8,664 nt of DNA from Nitrospinaceae bacterium (GCA_029937655.1 JAPYPK010000061.1:1-8664), one strand, 5' to 3'. Counted from the first letter of the stretch, positions 1 to 6,538 are shown. A program made the numbers and translations. The notes: generated by a model from the letters alone, not told the origin.

Positions 1-1143
1 GTCGCTAATGGCAATAAATACTGTTCCTACGGGTTTATTATTGCTAGCATCCGGACCAGCAACTCCAGTAACAGATAACCCAATATCAGCACCTGAAGTT
101 TTACGTATACCCTCTGCCATGGCAAGTGCCACCTCTTCGCTCACAGCTCCATATTTTCGGATCAGAGTGGGTGAAACTTCCAAACGACTGTTCTTTGCCT
201 CGTTACTGTACGCAACAACTCCTTCTAGAAAATAATCGGAACTTCCCGGCGTCTGTGTCAACCGGTGACCGATCAAACCACCAGTACAGGATTCAGCAAC
301 CGCCAGCGTTTTATTTTTTTCTAGAAACAATTCCCTTACTTTACCTTCTAAAGTCTCATTATCTTTTCCATAGACCCATTCCCCCAACGACGTCATAACC
401 ATATCTTCTGCTTTACTCAATCTAATTTCAACCTCTTCTGAACTTTTCGAGTAACAAGACAAACGAACCTTCATCTCTAAATAGGAAGGGAGTGATGCCA
501 CGGTAGCCAATCTTTCCAATGGCTCGACTGGTCCAAACTTTTCCCAGAGAGAAGCCTCTGTCAAGCCCACAGTTTTAATAACACGATGACCAATCACCCC
601 TTTTTGCAATTTTTTAAGATCGGGGCGAATATATTTGTCAAACAAGTGCTCCATCTCTAAAGGAACACCTGGAAGAGAAAATAATTTTTTTCCATCACGT
701 TCAAAAAGAAAACCCGGCGCTGTTCCTTTTTCGTTGTATAAAATCTTAGCAGTTTCGGGGGTTTTACATTGACTACGCACTCTTTCAGGAACTTTTTGCT
801 GACGTTCATTGAACGTTGCTTCGAGCATGTTCATCACTTTATCGTCAATAATCATATTAGAATTGAACACTCGGGCGAGTACATCTTTTGTAATATCATC
901 GTGTGTTGATCCTAGACCTCCAGTAACTATAACTACATCCACCCTCTCCAAAGCGCCTTCTACAACTCTGGTAATAGAACCCTCATCATCACCCACTGCC
1001 GTGATTCTTGAAGTATTAATCCCTAGCAAGTGTAATTGTTTGCTCAAATATCTACCATTAGTATCTTGAATAAGACCACTAATAACTTCATTTCCAATTG
1101 CTATAATTTCTGCTTGTGGCAGAACCATTCCATCATTAAACAT
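1..1143 (-). CDS. cinA: CinA family protein: MoCF-binding-like domain plus nicotinamide-nucleotide amidase domain (3' end outside window)
   Basis: The 381 codons seen encode a two-domain CinA. The N-terminal half (about residues 10-175) is the molybdopterin-binding-like (COG1058) domain: GNEVISG at 17-23 followed by QDTN, GGLGSTHDDIT at 75-85 (most family members have GGLGPT), and LPGVPLEME at 157-165. The C-terminal half, from about 265, is the PncC-type amidase domain, with ESCTGG at 284-289 (Ser285 is the expected nucleophile) and VTGVAGPD near the edge. In characterised relatives the amidase converts nicotinamide mononucleotide to nicotinate mononucleotide in pyridine nucleotide salvage, and the N-terminal domain can hydrolyse ADP-ribose. 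The frame is open to base 1, so only the final few dozen residues are missing. The start is ATG at 1143: the next upstream in-frame codons contain a TAG and no start. Its ribosome site is weak (AGG about 14 bases upstream). It is transcribed away from the MFS gene. Confidence 0.95.
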   Translation of the reverse strand, partial: MFNDGMVLPQAEIIAIGNEVISGLIQDTNGRYLSKQLHLLGINTSRITAVGDDEGSITRVVEGALERVDVVIVTGGLGSTHDDITKDVLARVFNSNMIIDDKVMNMLEATFNERQQKVPERVRSQCKTPETAKILYNEKGTAPGFLFERDGKKLFSLPGVPLEMEHLFDKYIRPDLKKLQKGVIGHRVIKTVGLTEASLWEKFGPVEPLERLATVASLPSYLEMKVRLSCYSKSSEEVEIRLSKAEDMVMTSLGEWVYGKDNETLEGKVRELFLEKNKTLAVAESCTGGLIGHRLTQTPGSSDYFLEGVVAYSNEAKNSRLEVSPTLIRKYGAVSEEVALAMAEGIRKTSGADIGLSVTGVAGPDASNNKPVGTVFIAISD

Positions 1144-1201
1144 TGATTGAAATTTAACCTATTGTTAAGATCAAATAATCTACCTAGACCCCTATATCGA
1201 A

Positions 1202-1220
1202 TTAGGTTAACCTCACCTAA
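1202..1220. promoter_or_regulatory. Probable DtxR/IdeR-type metal-regulator operator (iron box)
   Basis: The 19 bases TTAGGTTAACCTCACCTAA match the DtxR/IdeR consensus TWAGGTTAGSCTAACCTWA at 17 of 19 positions, with mismatches only at positions 9 and 13. The outer arms AATTAGGT (1200-1207) and ACCTAATT (1215-1222) form a perfect 8-base inverted repeat, and AGGTTAACCT (1204-1213) inside it is itself palindromic. It lies in the divergent gap, 58 bases from the cinA start codon and 139 from the MFS start codon, and covers the -35 element of the promoter proposed at 1207-1235. Regulators of this family (DtxR, IdeR) normally repress when loaded with Fe(II), and their MntR relatives respond to Mn(II). 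That a family member binds here is inference from the match. Confidence 0.6.
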
Positions 1221-1235
1221 TTAGCATATTAAAAT
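1207..1235 (+). promoter_or_regulatory. Candidate housekeeping promoter for the MFS gene
   Basis: TTAACC at 1207-1212 (4 of 6 to TTGACA) is separated by exactly 17 bases from TAAAAT at 1230-1235 (5 of 6 to TATAAT). Transcription would begin near 1242, giving a leader of roughly 118 bases. The -35 element sits inside the proposed iron box, so a bound regulator would block polymerase. This fits repression by metal, but the promoter is a sequence prediction only. Confidence 0.45.
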
Positions 1236-1255
1236 TCAACTTCATTTTAAACTCC

Positions 1256-1261
1256 TATAAT
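1256..1261 (+). promoter_or_regulatory. Alternative perfect -10 box (TATAAT) upstream of the MFS gene
   Basis: A perfect TATAAT lies at 1256-1261, but the best -35-like hexamer (TTCAAC, 1235-1240) matches poorly and has only a 15-base spacer. It may be an alternative start point to the 1207-1235 promoter. In that case the iron box would lie just upstream of the -35 region rather than over it. Confidence 0.3.
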
Positions 1262-1267
1262 AAACGA

Positions 1268-1287
1268 AGAAACTATTTTTAGTTTTT
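1268..1287 (+). other. Weak hairpin in the MFS leader
   Basis: AAACTA (1270-1275) and TAGTTT (1280-1285) are perfect complements around a TTTT loop. One G-T and one A-T pair can extend the stem outward to 1268-1287. The stem is almost all A/T and is not followed by a clean T run, so it is not a convincing terminator or riboswitch. It is recorded because it lies in the predicted 5' leader. Confidence 0.2.
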
Positions 1288-1359
1288 CTCTACCTTACGT
1301 TTATTCCGGTCCGTTAGGGTAAATAATAACTCCCCATTAAAAAGTGGCAGAAACTGCAA

Positions 1360-2589
1360 ATGTCTTTAGAGCACTCATCTTTAACAACCTCTGAACTCCA
1401 TAAAACAACCTATAAATATGACCTGTGGCGCGGTTTTTTTGAGGGCGTAATGAGTTCTGGCATACAGACTTTTGCTCTATTTATAGCCATTCGCTACTAC
1501 AATGCTGGAGAAGGAATAAAATCATTGATTGCTGCTGGTCCATTCATAGGAATGGTCTTATCTCTTCCACTGGTTCATTATACCGCCGGGAAAGGATTGA
1601 AAAAAGCTTGGTGCAGTGCAGTTCCTTCCGCATTAGCTTCAGTCTGCCTTATTATAGGGGCGTGGGTCCCCTCTTTAGAGTTTTATGCCCTAATGATTAC
1701 TGTTAGTTATATTTTCAGAAGTGCAACTATCCCATATTTGACATCAATATATAGCGATAACTATCCTCATCACAAGCGTGGCGCAAGCTTTTCAAAACCA
1801 TTGCTTCTAACCGTAGCAATTTCTGCACTTTTTGGACTCGCCGGTTCATTGATCTTAGAAATAAATATCGTTTACTTTAATTGGGTCTTTACCGTAGTTG
1901 GGATATGTGCACTTGCCAAAGCATGGGCTATTAGCTCAATGCCATCAAAAGTGATTGAGAAAACTTCCCACAGTCATCCGTTTGGTAATTTCAAATACAC
2001 AATTACCGATAGAGAGTTTGGTTATGTCCTTCTCACTTGGTTTATAATGGGCTTTGCCAATCTTTGGGTTCTTCCACTGAGAGTAGATTACATAGCATCA
2101 ACAACTTATGGGATCCAAGCTTCTCCCGTAATTGTCGCATTAATAATTACGGTTATTCCAGAAACAATACGTTTTCTGTTTATCCCTTTCTGGGCTCGAC
2201 TATTTGACCGCATGAACTTCATTGTACTTCGCATGATATTGAATGTCTTATTTGGAATCGGAATAGCTTTATTTTTCATCAGCAAAAACTTACTGGTTAT
2301 TGGAGCAGGGTCGGCATTGATCGGACTTGCCTTTGCAGGAGGAAGTATCGCTTGGGCACTATGGGTAACCAAATACGCTCCATCAGGAAAAGTATCTGCA
2401 TACATGTCAGTCCACGTCTGCCTTACAGGAATAAGAGGGACTATAGGACCAATCATAGGCTATTGGACTGCTGCTCAAGTGGGGGCAACAATGACCGGAT
2501 GGATTTCATGCGGACTAATGATTCTAGCAACCGTAATGCTTCTTCCTGAAATAAAGCATGGACGTAAAAAAATGTTTGCCTCTTCTTGA
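1360..2589 (+). CDS. Major facilitator superfamily transporter, substrate unknown
   Basis: This is a 409-residue, highly hydrophobic protein with roughly twelve membrane segments in two halves, typical of MFS permeases. The cytoplasmic TM2-TM3 loop carries a degenerate motif A (around HYTAGKGLKK, residues 73-82). The equivalent loop of the second half is clearer, with FWARLFDR followed by a basic stretch near residues 275-288. A central loop rich in His, Ser and Lys (about residues 195-215, SHSHPFG) separates the halves, and the C-terminus is basic. ATG at 1360 is the only reasonable start: an in-frame TAA lies at 1327-1329 with no ATG, GTG or TTG between. No good ribosome binding site precedes it. 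It stands alone, divergent from cinA. The iron box upstream suggests metal-dependent expression, so a siderophore or metal-related role is possible, but the sequence does not show the substrate. MFS membership is secure; the role is not. Confidence 0.9.
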   Translation: MSLEHSSLTTSELHKTTYKYDLWRGFFEGVMSSGIQTFALFIAIRYYNAGEGIKSLIAAGPFIGMVLSLPLVHYTAGKGLKKAWCSAVPSALASVCLIIGAWVPSLEFYALMITVSYIFRSATIPYLTSIYSDNYPHHKRGASFSKPLLLTVAISALFGLAGSLILEINIVYFNWVFTVVGICALAKAWAISSMPSKVIEKTSHSHPFGNFKYTITDREFGYVLLTWFIMGFANLWVLPLRVDYIASTTYGIQASPVIVALIITVIPETIRFLFIPFWARLFDRMNFIVLRMILNVLFGIGIALFFISKNLLVIGAGSALIGLAFAGGSIAWALWVTKYAPSGKVSAYMSVHVCLTGIRGTIGPIIGYWTAAQVGATMTGWISCGLMILATVMLLPEIKHGRKKMFASS

Positions 2590-2636
2590 AGACTTTTCAT
2601 GATAGAAAAAAGACGCAATATTTTGTTTTCAATTTA

Positions 2637-2653
2637 TTATTTTGCTAAAATAA
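2637..2653. other. A/T-only perfect inverted repeat downstream of the MFS gene
   Basis: TTATTTT (2637-2643) and AAAATAA (2647-2653) are perfect complements around GCT. With no G or C in the stem and no T run after it on the plus strand, it is a weak terminator at best. No better terminator was found between the MFS gene and purE. Confidence 0.2.
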
Positions 2654-2776
2654 AAAAAGCGAGGAAGGAAATTTTAAAAATTACATTTTTTTTGGGTTAG
2701 CCTTAATGTGATGCAGGAAAATTCCCCCACCCATACGTAACAAGATTTTTCGGTGTTAAAATAGAAAAATGAATCT

Positions 2777-2782
2777 AAGGAG
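2777..2782 (+). promoter_or_regulatory. Strong ribosome binding site that fixes the TTG start of purE
   Basis: AAGGAG at 2777-2782 is followed by an 8-base spacer and then TTG at 2791. This is the best Shine-Dalgarno match in the window. It decides the start: the first in-frame ATG (codon 10) would remove the strand leading into the substrate-binding GSDSD loop. A TAAAAT -10-like element at 2757-2762 just upstream could belong to a purE promoter, but no good -35 accompanies it. Confidence 0.8.
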
Positions 2783-2790
2783 AATATATT

Positions 2791-3303
2791 TTGAGTAAAC
2801 CTCTTGTTGGAATTTTAATGGGAAGCGATTCTGACTTTTCTGTCATGGAAGAAGCTAGTAAAGTTTTGGAAAATTTTAGCATCAATCATGAAATAATAGT
2901 ATCATCCGCACATCGCTCTCCAGAACGAACACGGAAATATGTTGTAGGAGCTTCCAAACGTGGCATTAAAATTTTAATCGCTGGCGCCGGTGCTGCAGCA
3001 CATTTGGCTGGAGTAATAGCTGCCGAGACCACTTTACCGGTAATCGGCGTTCCTATAAGTTCTTCAGCACTTAACGGACTCGACGCATTACTTTCAACCA
3101 CTCAAATGCCAGGTGGAGTTTCTGTCGCTGGAATGGCCATTGGAAAAGCCGGAGCAAAAAATGCCGGCATGCTCTCTGTCCAGATATTAGCGTTAAGTGA
3201 TAAAAATCTTCAAAAAAAACTATTAAAGTTTAAAAAAGATCAAGCCAAAGAAGTGGAAAGAAAAAGCAAAAAACTCAAATCAAACTATGCGACAAGTTCT
3301 TAG
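2791..3303 (+). CDS. purE: N5-carboxyaminoimidazole ribonucleotide mutase (PurE, class I)
   Basis: PurE moves the carboxyl group of N5-CAIR to give CAIR in de novo purine synthesis in the cytosol. The 170 residues match the usual length. Visible motifs are GSDSD at 11-15 (phosphate and ribose binding), SAHRSP at 39-44 with the catalytic His41, GAGAAAHLAG at 65-74, the PVIGVPI strand, and the QMPGGV...AIGKAGAKNA segment. The sequence follows the bacterial class I (mutase) pattern, which implies a PurK partner elsewhere, since none is in the window. Translation starts at TTG, supported by AAGGAG 8 bases upstream. The C-terminal tail (about 148-167) is very Lys-rich. The end overlaps the next gene by 17 bases, so purE is probably the first gene of a run through tsaC, acpS and the acyltransferase. 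Confidence 0.96.
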   Translation: MSKPLVGILMGSDSDFSVMEEASKVLENFSINHEIIVSSAHRSPERTRKYVVGASKRGIKILIAGAGAAAHLAGVIAAETTLPVIGVPISSSALNGLDALLSTTQMPGGVSVAGMAIGKAGAKNAGMLSVQILALSDKNLQKKLLKFKKDQAKEVERKSKKLKSNYATSS

Positions 3304-3955
3304 GGTTGATCCCAATGCTCCATTAATAAATCATTCTAAACGTATTCGTGACATTCTAGAGGCAGGAGGAGTCATTGCTTTCCCAACTGATACGTATTAT
3401 GGACTGGGAGTCGACCCATTTAACGAAAAAGGCATTCGACGAATTTTTGAAATCAAGTCAAGAACTTATAATAAACCGCTTCTAATCCTTATTGGAACTA
3501 AATCCCAAATAACCCAATTGACAAAAAGTCGATCACAAGAGGCAGATCAATTGATACAAAAATTTTGGCCTGCTCCACTAACTTTAATTTTTAATGCTGT
3601 CTCCAAATTACCTGACGTTTTGACTGCAAATACCGGGAAAGTGGGCATACGCTTACCAAGAAACGAATGGACACGTCGTTTAATTCAAACGGCCGGGTGT
3701 GCATTGACAGCCACAAGCGCTAACAAAAAAGGCGGAGAAAATACACGAACGGCAGAGGAAGTTTTAAATATTTTCGGAAGTGATATAGACCTTGTTATTG
3801 ACCCGGGAGCTGCTCCTGGAGGAAAAGTTTCAACTTTGGTGGACACAACTTTTTCTCCTCCCACTCTCTTGAGAAATGGAGCTATCACGCAACAGGAAAT
3901 AGATTCTTGCTTAAAAAATAAGCATACCTTAACTTCCTACAATTCAAATTGGTAA
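3287..3955 (+). CDS. tsaC: L-threonylcarbamoyladenylate synthase, TsaC/Sua5/YrdC family
   Basis: Family members make threonylcarbamoyl-AMP from threonine, bicarbonate and ATP, the first step of the universal t6A37 tRNA modification. The 222-residue protein is a single YrdC domain: GGVIAFPTDTYYGLG at 27-41, the conserved KSR at 57-59 with NKPL at 62-65, FWPAPLTLI at 93-101, VGIRLP at 119-124 and TSAN at 143-146. There is no long C-terminal Sua5 domain, although the protein is about 30 residues longer than E. coli TsaC. The related YciO subfamily has a similar length and shares the fold, so this paralogue assignment cannot be excluded. The ATG lies 17 bases inside the 3' end of purE, in a different frame, with no ribosome site of its own, which points to translational coupling. 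Confidence 0.88.
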   Translation: MRQVLRVDPNAPLINHSKRIRDILEAGGVIAFPTDTYYGLGVDPFNEKGIRRIFEIKSRTYNKPLLILIGTKSQITQLTKSRSQEADQLIQKFWPAPLTLIFNAVSKLPDVLTANTGKVGIRLPRNEWTRRLIQTAGCALTATSANKKGGENTRTAEEVLNIFGSDIDLVIDPGAAPGGKVSTLVDTTFSPPTLLRNGAITQQEIDSCLKNKHTLTSYNSNW

Positions 3956-3975
3956 TTTAGAAAAAGATAAGAGCT

Positions 3976-4353
3976 ATGATATTTGGAACTGGCATTGATA
4001 TTATAGAAGTAGACCGAATCAAAAATTCTATTCAAAAGTATTCAGATCGCTTTAAAAAAAAAATTTTTACCCAAAATGAAATCGATTACTGCCATTCCCA
4101 AGCCGACCCAGCAAAGCATTTTGCCGCTCGCTTTACTGTTAAAGAAGCTGTCTTAAAATGCTTTGGAACAGGTCTGACTGGCGGCATATTGTGGAAAGAT
4201 ATCGAGGTAGATAAGTTGAATTCTGGTCAACCCGTTTTAAACCTTCATGGAAATGGAAAAAAGTTATTCAACCAACTGAACCTAAAGCACATCCATATCT
4301 CTATTACCCATGATAAGACTTATGCCGCGGCACATGCTATTGCTGAAAAATAA
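3976..4353 (+). CDS. acpS: Holo-[acyl-carrier-protein] synthase
   Basis: AcpS transfers 4'-phosphopantetheine from coenzyme A to the serine of acyl carrier protein, making ACP active for fatty acid and lipid A synthesis. The 125 residues are the family's normal length. The metal-binding N-terminal motif GTGIDIIEVDRI is at 4-15 (Asp8 is the expected Mg ligand). The second signature, FAARFTVKEAVLKCFGTG at 49-66, carries the expected acid Glu57. The C-terminal strand ISITHDKTYAAAHAI is also typical. The gene starts 20 bases after the tsaC stop codon. Its ribosome site is poor: AAGAG is only 2 bases from the ATG. Co-transcription with its neighbours is likely from the spacing. Confidence 0.95.
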   Translation: MIFGTGIDIIEVDRIKNSIQKYSDRFKKKIFTQNEIDYCHSQADPAKHFAARFTVKEAVLKCFGTGLTGGILWKDIEVDKLNSGQPVLNLHGNGKKLFNQLNLKHIHISITHDKTYAAAHAIAEK

Positions 4354-4370
4354 ACCCATATCAACCCATA
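4353..4370 (+). repeat. Short direct repeat after acpS
   Basis: AACCCATA occurs at 4353-4360 and again at 4363-4370, an almost perfect 10-base tandem unit whose first copy begins in the acpS stop codon. No function is evident. The rest of the 62-base gap to the acyltransferase shows no terminator, promoter or ribosome site. Confidence 0.4.
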
Positions 4371-4415
4371 CCATCCGCTTTCATTAAAAGATCGCCTCAT
4401 CGTTAGACCCTACCT

Positions 4416-5351
4416 ATGAGCAAAAATATAAGCATGACCAACGTTAGACACCGCCTTGAATATTTTGTCGTCCTTTTTTTAATATTTTTCTTAAAAAACC
4501 TATCGGCAAGATCAATATTTCTACTAGGACGTATCTTGGGACATTTATCATACAGTTTGGCAACAAAAAGAAGAAAGATTGCACTTATTAATCTGAGTAT
4601 TGCTTTTGGAAATAAAAAGTCAAATAAAGAAAAAAAGAAAATTATAAAAAGTTCTTTTATTCAGGTTGCATTATCAGCACTACAGTCTTTATGGGTTTTA
4701 AAGGATCCCGGTAGAGTAAATCAGTTAATAGAAGTGGACCCGAATGGTCTTGACCTGATTGAGAAGTGTCTTTCGCGTCAAAAAGGTATTTTTTTTCTGA
4801 CTGCGCATTATGGAAATTGGGAGATCATGGGAATAGATCATGGGTTCAGAGGAGTATGCAAACTCCATTCTATTATTCGTCGACTTGACAACCCTTACCT
4901 TAATGAAGTGGCTGTAAAACTCAGAACTGTTTCAGGCAACGGGATTTTTTACAGAGACGAATCCCTGCTACAGATCGTACGAGCATTAAAAAACAATGAA
5001 GCTATCGCAATCATGATGGACCAGAACACCGCAAAGGGAGGAGTTTTTGTAGATTTTTTTGGGAAAAAAGCGGCAACTGCCCGAGCACTAGCTCGACTAA
5101 GCTATCGAACCGGAACTCCTATTATTCCTTTTTTTTGTTATCCCACTAGAAATGGGACCTATCGTGTAAAATACGGACCTGAACTTATACTAAAAAAGAC
5201 GGGGCATAAGGAACAAGATATTGTTACCTGGACTCAAGCATGCGAAAAGTTTATTGAAAAAACGATACACGACGAGCCGACCCCATGGACATGGGCCCAC
5301 AGGAGGTGGAAGACACGCCCTACCGAAGAACAAGGAACAAAAATTTATTAA
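4416..5351 (+). CDS. Lipid A biosynthesis acyltransferase, LpxL/HtrB family
   Basis: These inner-membrane enzymes transfer a secondary acyl chain from acyl-ACP to a lipid A precursor. The 311 residues match the family length. There is an N-terminal hydrophobic segment (about 16-38) followed by a basic stretch. The catalytic HX4E motif is HYGNWE at 131-136. Downstream are an MMDQN segment near 198-202, then FFGKKAATARALARL, all typical of the LpxL/HtrB fold. The C-terminus has the usual PTPWTWAHRRWK ending. Which acyl chain or position it serves cannot be read from sequence, so lpxL, lpxM or another paralogue all remain possible. No ribosome site precedes ATG 4416, and ATG 4434 (Met7) is an alternative start with equally poor support. 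It follows acpS in the same direction and ends only 16 bases from the stop of the opposing fliA. Confidence 0.92.
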   Translation: MSKNISMTNVRHRLEYFVVLFLIFFLKNLSARSIFLLGRILGHLSYSLATKRRKIALINLSIAFGNKKSNKEKKKIIKSSFIQVALSALQSLWVLKDPGRVNQLIEVDPNGLDLIEKCLSRQKGIFFLTAHYGNWEIMGIDHGFRGVCKLHSIIRRLDNPYLNEVAVKLRTVSGNGIFYRDESLLQIVRALKNNEAIAIMMDQNTAKGGVFVDFFGKKAATARALARLSYRTGTPIIPFFCYPTRNGTYRVKYGPELILKKTGHKEQDIVTWTQACEKFIEKTIHDEPTPWTWAHRRWKTRPTEEQGTKIY

Positions 5352-5367
5352 AAAGTTCTAATTGAGT

Positions 5368-6126
5368 TTACAGTTCTTCTGCAATAATCGCTTTGAGTTT
5401 TGTGCGCAAACGATATACCGCTTTGGAGTGAATTTGGGAGACACGGGACTCTGTTATCTCTAGTACGGCACCGATTTCTTTCATAGTCAATTCTTCGTAA
5501 TAGTAGAGAGAAACCATTAACCTCTCTTTTTCTGGCAAGGTATCAATTGCTTTTGCAATAATTTCTTTAAGTTCAGTCAGACGGATTTGAGTCTGTGGAT
5601 CCGCATCGGCTTTTCCTGCCAAACAATCAAGAAGGCTTTGCTGCTCGCCTGAATCCTTAGCTATACCAAGATCATCAAGGCTAAAAACCGGTATACTTTT
5701 CGTTTCATTGAGGGTGTTATGAAATTGTTCGAGGCTAATGCCCATTTCTTTCGCAACTTCTTCATCTTCGGGGGAACGACTTAGTTTCGCTTGAAGGGAT
5801 TGCACCACTTTATCAACACTTGATGCTTTTTGCCTAATTGACCTCGGAACCCAATCCATAGCGCGCAACTCATCGAGAATAGCACCTCGTACTCTAAACT
5901 CTGCGTACGTTTTAAACTTAGCACCACGACTTGAATCATATTTTGAAATTGCATCCATTAACCCCAAAACACCTACACTAATCAAATCATCCACCTCGAT
6001 ATGAGGAGGAAGACGCATCGCAATACGATTCGCAACATACTTGATCATCGGACTATATCGTATAATCACCTCTTCTCGATTTTCAGCCGTAATCTCGATT
6101 TCTTCTACTACCTGTTTAATGGCCAT
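5368..6126 (-). CDS. fliA: Flagellar sigma factor sigma-28 (FliA/WhiG family)
   Basis: FliA directs RNA polymerase to late flagellar promoters (filament, motor and chemotaxis genes). The 252 residues show sigma regions 2, 3 and 4. Region 2 (about 20-95) includes RYSPMIKYVANRIAMRLPP, the core-binding VDDLISVGVLGLMDAISKYD, and the DNA-melting part FKTYAEFRVRGAILDELR. Region 3 spans about 96-160, with WVPRSIRQKA typical of FliA. Region 4 (about 190-248) contains LPEKERLMVSLYYYEELT and a helix-turn-helix ending TESRVSQIHSKAVYRLR. The start is ATG at 6126: an in-frame TGA lies four codons upstream, and the ribosome site is only moderate (GAGTGAG). It is the last gene of the flagellar run, 37 bases after the small membrane gene. 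No flgM-like anti-sigma gene is in the window. Confidence 0.96.
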   Translation of the reverse strand: MAIKQVVEEIEITAENREEVIIRYSPMIKYVANRIAMRLPPHIEVDDLISVGVLGLMDAISKYDSSRGAKFKTYAEFRVRGAILDELRAMDWVPRSIRQKASSVDKVVQSLQAKLSRSPEDEEVAKEMGISLEQFHNTLNETKSIPVFSLDDLGIAKDSGEQQSLLDCLAGKADADPQTQIRLTELKEIIAKAIDTLPEKERLMVSLYYYEELTMKEIGAVLEITESRVSQIHSKAVYRLRTKLKAIIAEEL

Positions 6127-6163
6127 TTGGTTTGCTCACTCTGAAAGTCCGTTAAATATTCGG

Positions 6164-6538
6164 TTAGAAAGGAGTCGCCTCTTGATTATATTTTTCTTCT
6201 TTGTCTTTCTTCTCCTTTTCTGCAAGCTCAATAGATTTCTTCAAAAACTTTTCCTTAACTGCATTAGGATTAATCGCAGCTGTTTTTTGGGTTGACTCTT
6301 GAGTTGATTCTACCTCAGCATTAACTTCTTCCTCAGGGTCACCTTCTATTTCATCTTTTTCTTCATTAACCAATAGTCCTGCTAGCCATAATGATGCACC
6401 GAAAAGAACTCCTCCACCCAAACCTCTCAAGAGCGAAGTAGTAGCCGTCGCTCCAAACAAAAAACTACCAATACTCAAAAAACCAAATGAAAATACAGCC
6501 AATCCCATGGCCCATTTATTGACAATAATATCATTCAT
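6164..6538 (-). CDS. Small two-helix membrane protein with charged cytoplasmic-type tail, encoded between flhG and fliA; function unknown
   Basis: I do not recognise this family. Starting at ATG 6538 it has 124 residues: a short polar N-terminus, two hydrophobic segments (about 9-30 and 36-57) rich in Gly with a single Arg in the tight loop, and then a highly charged tail. The tail is first acidic (EEKDEIEGDPEEE, 59-71), then Ser/Thr/Gln-rich, then strongly helical with alternating Lys and Glu (about 93-115), possibly a coiled coil. There is no signal peptide cleavage motif. The start was chosen because the ATG shares an ATGA overlap with the flhG stop codon, typical of coupled genes; a TTG at 6562 would add eight residues but overlap flhG further. 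The position inside the flhF-flhG-fliA run suggests a flagellar or FlhG-linked membrane role, which is inference from context only. Confidence 0.8.
   Translation of the reverse strand: MNDIIVNKWAMGLAVFSFGFLSIGSFLFGATATTSLLRGLGGGVLFGASLWLAGLLVNEEKDEIEGDPEEEVNAEVESTQESTQKTAAINPNAVKEKFLKKSIELAEKEKKDKEEKYNQEATPF

Noticed and set aside
809..1069. Plus-strand ORFs at the left end (8-235, 126-398, 809-1069)
   Set aside because: They are antisense to cinA, whose motifs run continuously on the minus strand through all three.
1345..1358. TGGCAG-AAAC-TGCA just before the MFS start resembles a sigma-54 -24/-12 promoter
   Set aside because: GG and GC are separated by 8 bases instead of the required 10, and the element abuts the start codon, leaving no room for a leader.
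2106..2456. A 116-codon minus-strand ORF inside the MFS gene
   Set aside because: It lies entirely antisense to a clear membrane transporter and shows no domain or ribosome site; it is a shadow of the real gene.
2637..2653. Inverted repeat as an intrinsic terminator for the MFS gene
   Set aside because: The stem is entirely A/T and no T run follows on the plus strand, so it is kept only as a weak structural feature.
2599..2700. A 33-codon ORF in the gap between the MFS gene and purE
   Set aside because: It has only a partial GAAG ribosome site, is rich in Lys, Ile and Phe as random AT-rich sequence would be, and shows no recognisable motif.
2692..2710. TTGGGTTAGCCTTAATGTG looks like a second iron box
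   Set aside because: Only the left half matches (11 of the first 12 positions); the right half is absent, so there is no palindrome. It is not placed over a convincing promoter.
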